A stretch of 64,000 nucleotides of DNA. It comes from Actinacidiphila acidipaludis. Its GTDB lineage: Bacteria; Actinomycetota; Actinomycetes; Streptomycetales; Streptomycetaceae. Below, in pieces: positions 62,145 through 64,000 of this stretch. The notes below the pieces were generated by a model. That model was not told the DNA's origin, did not search any database, and saw only the letters and a program-made list of their open reading frames with translations. Both the position numbers and the translations under genes were made by a program. The stretch's first letter is position 1. Each line of letters opens with the position of its first letter. The stretch covers positions 47,089 to 111,088 of the forward strand of contig NZ_JAINZZ010000023.1 of NCBI RefSeq assembly GCF_019890725.1, read 5' to 3'.

Positions 62145-62965
62145 GCAGCGCGACCTTCACCGCGGCTCCCGCCGCGCGGCGCGAGGATCCGGTGCTGCCG
62201 CTGCTCGTCAGGCAGCGGCACACCGGTGACGCGCCGCGGCTGCGTGCGCTGATGCTGCACGGCCTGGCGAGCGGGAGTTCGGTGTGGGACCCGCTGTGGC
62301 GGCACGCGCCCGCCGAGCTGGACTCCTGGGTCGCCGACCTGCCGTGGCGCGGCGACCACGTCTCGGAGTGGGGCCGGCAGTCCGACAGCCCCGACTGGAT
62401 GGCGGCCTGCCTGGAGGCGGTGCCCGGCGCCGTGGACGTCGTGGTCGCCCACTCCTTCTCCGCGAACCTGCTGCTGGACCACCTCAGCCGGGCCGCGGCG
62501 CGCGGCGAGGACCCCTGCGCCGTCTACGGGATCAGGGGCATCGTGCTGGTCTCGCCGTTCTACCGGCGCTCCCCCGACGACTTCGGGTGGGACGCGGTGG
62601 CCGGGATGCAGCGCAACTTCCTGGCGATCACCGAGGAGGGCATCCGGCTGCGGCCGGGCCGGCCCATCGACCCGGAGATCCTGCGCGACATGGCCCGCCG
62701 GGTCTGCGAACGGGCGGGCCTGTACGGCTGGATGCGGTTCCTCAACCTCTACCTGCACACCCCCTGGCTGCACACCGGTCTGATCGACGTGCCCGCCCTG
62801 GTGGTCACCGGCACGGAGGACTTCGCCGCGGCGGAGAGCGTGGCGCTGGCCGCCGACCTGCCGGCCGCGGAGCTGCAGACCCTCGGTGGCTGCGGCCACT
62901 ACCCGATGTTCGAGCAGCCGGAGCGTTTCACCGCGCTGCTCGGCCGATTCGTCGAAAGCCTCTAG
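62141..62965 (+). CDS. Alpha/beta hydrolase
   Basis: 274 aa from the GTG at 62141, overlapping the upstream stop. The fold is clear: LRALMLHGLASGSSVWDPLW (oxyanion loop), VVVAHSFSANLLLDHL with Ser105 as nucleophile in an AHSFSA elbow, VPALVVTGTEDFAAAES for the acid, and GGCGHYPMFEQPERF for the His. It may release or cyclise the product, or hydrolyse an intermediate. There is no signal peptide. A stop TAG and GGAGAG lead into the double-hotdog gene. Confidence 0.87.
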   Translation: MSSATFTAAPAARREDPVLPLLVRQRHTGDAPRLRALMLHGLASGSSVWDPLWRHAPAELDSWVADLPWRGDHVSEWGRQSDSPDWMAACLEAVPGAVDVVVAHSFSANLLLDHLSRAAARGEDPCAVYGIRGIVLVSPFYRRSPDDFGWDAVAGMQRNFLAITEEGIRLRPGRPIDPEILRDMARRVCERAGLYGWMRFLNLYLHTPWLHTGLIDVPALVVTGTEDFAAAESVALAADLPAAELQTLGGCGHYPMFEQPERFTALLGRFVESL

Positions 62966-62976
62966 GAGAGCGCCTG

Positions 62977-63972
62977 ATGTCCGCAACCTCGGCCAAGTCC
63001 CTGCTGAACGAGACGACGACCGTCGTCCTCAGCCCCGGGTACGAAGGTGCCAACATCGGCACCATCATCGGCTTCAAGCACGTCAACTACCTGGCCGAGA
63101 AGGCGGTCATCGAGCACTTCCGGCACTGCGGGCTCCCGGTCGGCCGCCTGTACGAGGAGCACGGCCTGGGCTTCGACGTCGTCGAGATCGACTCCCGCCT
63201 GCAGACCGCCCTGGTGGTCGACGACGAGGCCTCGGTCGAGGTCACACCGGTGACCAAGGACGACGCCACCGAGCTGGCGTTCAAGGTCGTCTTCACCGTG
63301 GAGCGGGACGGCGCGCCGAAGAAGGCCGTCACCTCGAAGATCAAGGTCGTGCTGCGGTACGACGACAACGACGTCCGCATGCTGCGCCGGCTGCCCGTCC
63401 CGGAGGGCCTGGAGCGGTACGTCGCCGCGCGGATCGGCGGCGCCGAGCCCGGCGCCGAGGTCGCGGCCACCGGCGAACCGCTGGTCTCCGGCGGCTCCAC
63501 GGACGTCGACCCGGTGCTGGACCAGCTGCTGGCCGGGCAGAACGCGTACGGCTGGAAGTTCCGGATCCCGTACCCGTACGTGCACTTCTTCGACCGGATC
63601 GCCATGTCGGGCTACCTGCGGCTGATGGAGGAGGCCAAGCACCGCTTCGTGGACGCCCGCGGCATCTCGATCCGCGCGCTGCTGGCCGAGAAGAACCACA
63701 TCCCGGCCGTGACCGCGTCCAAGGTGACCATGCTGGACGAGGCCCTGCTCGAAGAGGACCTGTACGTCGTCTACACCGTCGACGACATCTTCAAGAACCT
63801 GCTCTACACCTCCCGGCTGGACTACTACGTGGTGCGCGGCGGCCGGCTGGTGAAGACCGCCACGGGCAGCATCACCCACGCCTACGGGGTGGTGGAGAAC
63901 GGCAACAGCGGCCGCCTGGTCACCTTCGACGAGCGCGTGCTGCGGGCCTTCAACAACGACGTGGCCCAGTGA
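62977..63972 (+). CDS. Double-hotdog (4HBT-like) thioesterase or dehydratase-type protein
   Basis: 331 aa; TAGGAGAG 6 nt before the ATG at 62977. Two hotdog halves are visible: the first with IGFKHVNYLAEKAVIEHFR (~31-49), the second with YVHFFDRIAMSGYLRLMEEA (~207-226) followed by ASKVTMLDEALLEEDLYVVY. Both fit the 4-hydroxybenzoyl-CoA thioesterase/acyl-ACP thioesterase superfamily. It could hydrolyse an acyl-ACP, or act as dehydratase-like partner in this pathway. The stop overlaps the start of the next gene. Confidence 0.72.
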   Translation: MSATSAKSLLNETTTVVLSPGYEGANIGTIIGFKHVNYLAEKAVIEHFRHCGLPVGRLYEEHGLGFDVVEIDSRLQTALVVDDEASVEVTPVTKDDATELAFKVVFTVERDGAPKKAVTSKIKVVLRYDDNDVRMLRRLPVPEGLERYVAARIGGAEPGAEVAATGEPLVSGGSTDVDPVLDQLLAGQNAYGWKFRIPYPYVHFFDRIAMSGYLRLMEEAKHRFVDARGISIRALLAEKNHIPAVTASKVTMLDEALLEEDLYVVYTVDDIFKNLLYTSRLDYYVVRGGRLVKTATGSITHAYGVVENGNSGRLVTFDERVLRAFNNDVAQ

Positions 63973-64000
63973 GCGCCGCGGCCATGGCGACGGCCGCCCG
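63969..64000 (+). CDS. Downstream gene of the operon, first 10 codons only
   Basis: GTG at 63969 overlaps the stop of the double-hotdog gene (GTGA), the same coupling seen at four other junctions of the operon. The visible translation MSAAAMATAA gives no clue to function. It shows the operon continues past the window edge. Confidence 0.6.
   Translation, partial: MSAAAMATAA

Overview
The window is very GC-rich, with strong G/C bias at third codon positions. GTG and TTG starts, ATGA/GTGA stop-start overlaps, apparently leaderless genes, rare TTA codons and a c-di-AMP riboswitch upstream of an M23 peptidase all point to a streptomycete (Streptomyces or a close relative). No integrase, transposase or CRISPR array was seen, so this looks like ordinary chromosome with accessory patches.

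1-26.8 kb is a mosaic of regulators and small functions. It holds a divergent MarR / FMN-reductase-GNAT pair, a methyltransferase with a His-rich insert beside an XRE-cupin regulator, and three related HTH regulators (3.1, 12.5 and 13.4 kb). It also holds cell-wall enzymes (M23 peptidase with riboswitch, Tat amidase with a TTA codon), a PucR-type regulator, a polyprenyl synthase, secreted GH18 and S53 enzymes, an ECF sigma / membrane-partner pair, a YihY/BrkB protein, and a LysE / B3-B4 / MocR group followed by a decayed permease remnant. Several intergenic gaps carry a dispersed repeat family, and 5.84-6.28 kb holds a roughly 160-bp tandem repeat with one hairpin per unit.

27-51 kb is a surface region. 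Five large secreted proteins share a beta-propeller-like repeat ending in GWN(I/V)Y. They flank a six-gene, mostly translationally coupled glycan operon (BcsA-like GT2, GH26-like lipoprotein, two GT39-like membrane proteins, Dpm1-like GT2, GtrA) and a divergent nucleotide-sugar pair (GalU and a mannose-1-phosphate guanylyltransferase-like protein). The simplest reading is an exopolysaccharide or cell-wall glycan locus with candidate binding proteins around it.

51.6-56.1 kb holds a DEAD-box helicase with a long repetitive Arg/Asp/Ser/Tyr/Gly tail, a lipoprotein, a zinicin-like metallopeptidase, tRNA-Glu(UUC) and a small membrane protein. tRNA-Lys(UUU) lies at 44.65 kb.

56.3-64.0 kb is the left part of an unusual discrete type II PKS/FAS-like operon: malonyltransferase, type II thioesterase, ACP, two ketosynthases with complete Cys-His-His triads, a shortened third ketosynthase homologue lacking the catalytic residues, an alpha/beta hydrolase, a double-hotdog protein, and a further gene cut by the window end. 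Most junctions overlap. A bipartite sequence (TGGCATCTTCCTG, then TAATGAYTCCCGGG about 47-48 bp downstream) occurs once upstream of the malonyltransferase and once upstream of the ACP, and nowhere else noticed here, so it is a candidate cluster-specific regulatory element. This operon and its paired elements are the best candidate for a novel system. Its product cannot be predicted from the part seen.
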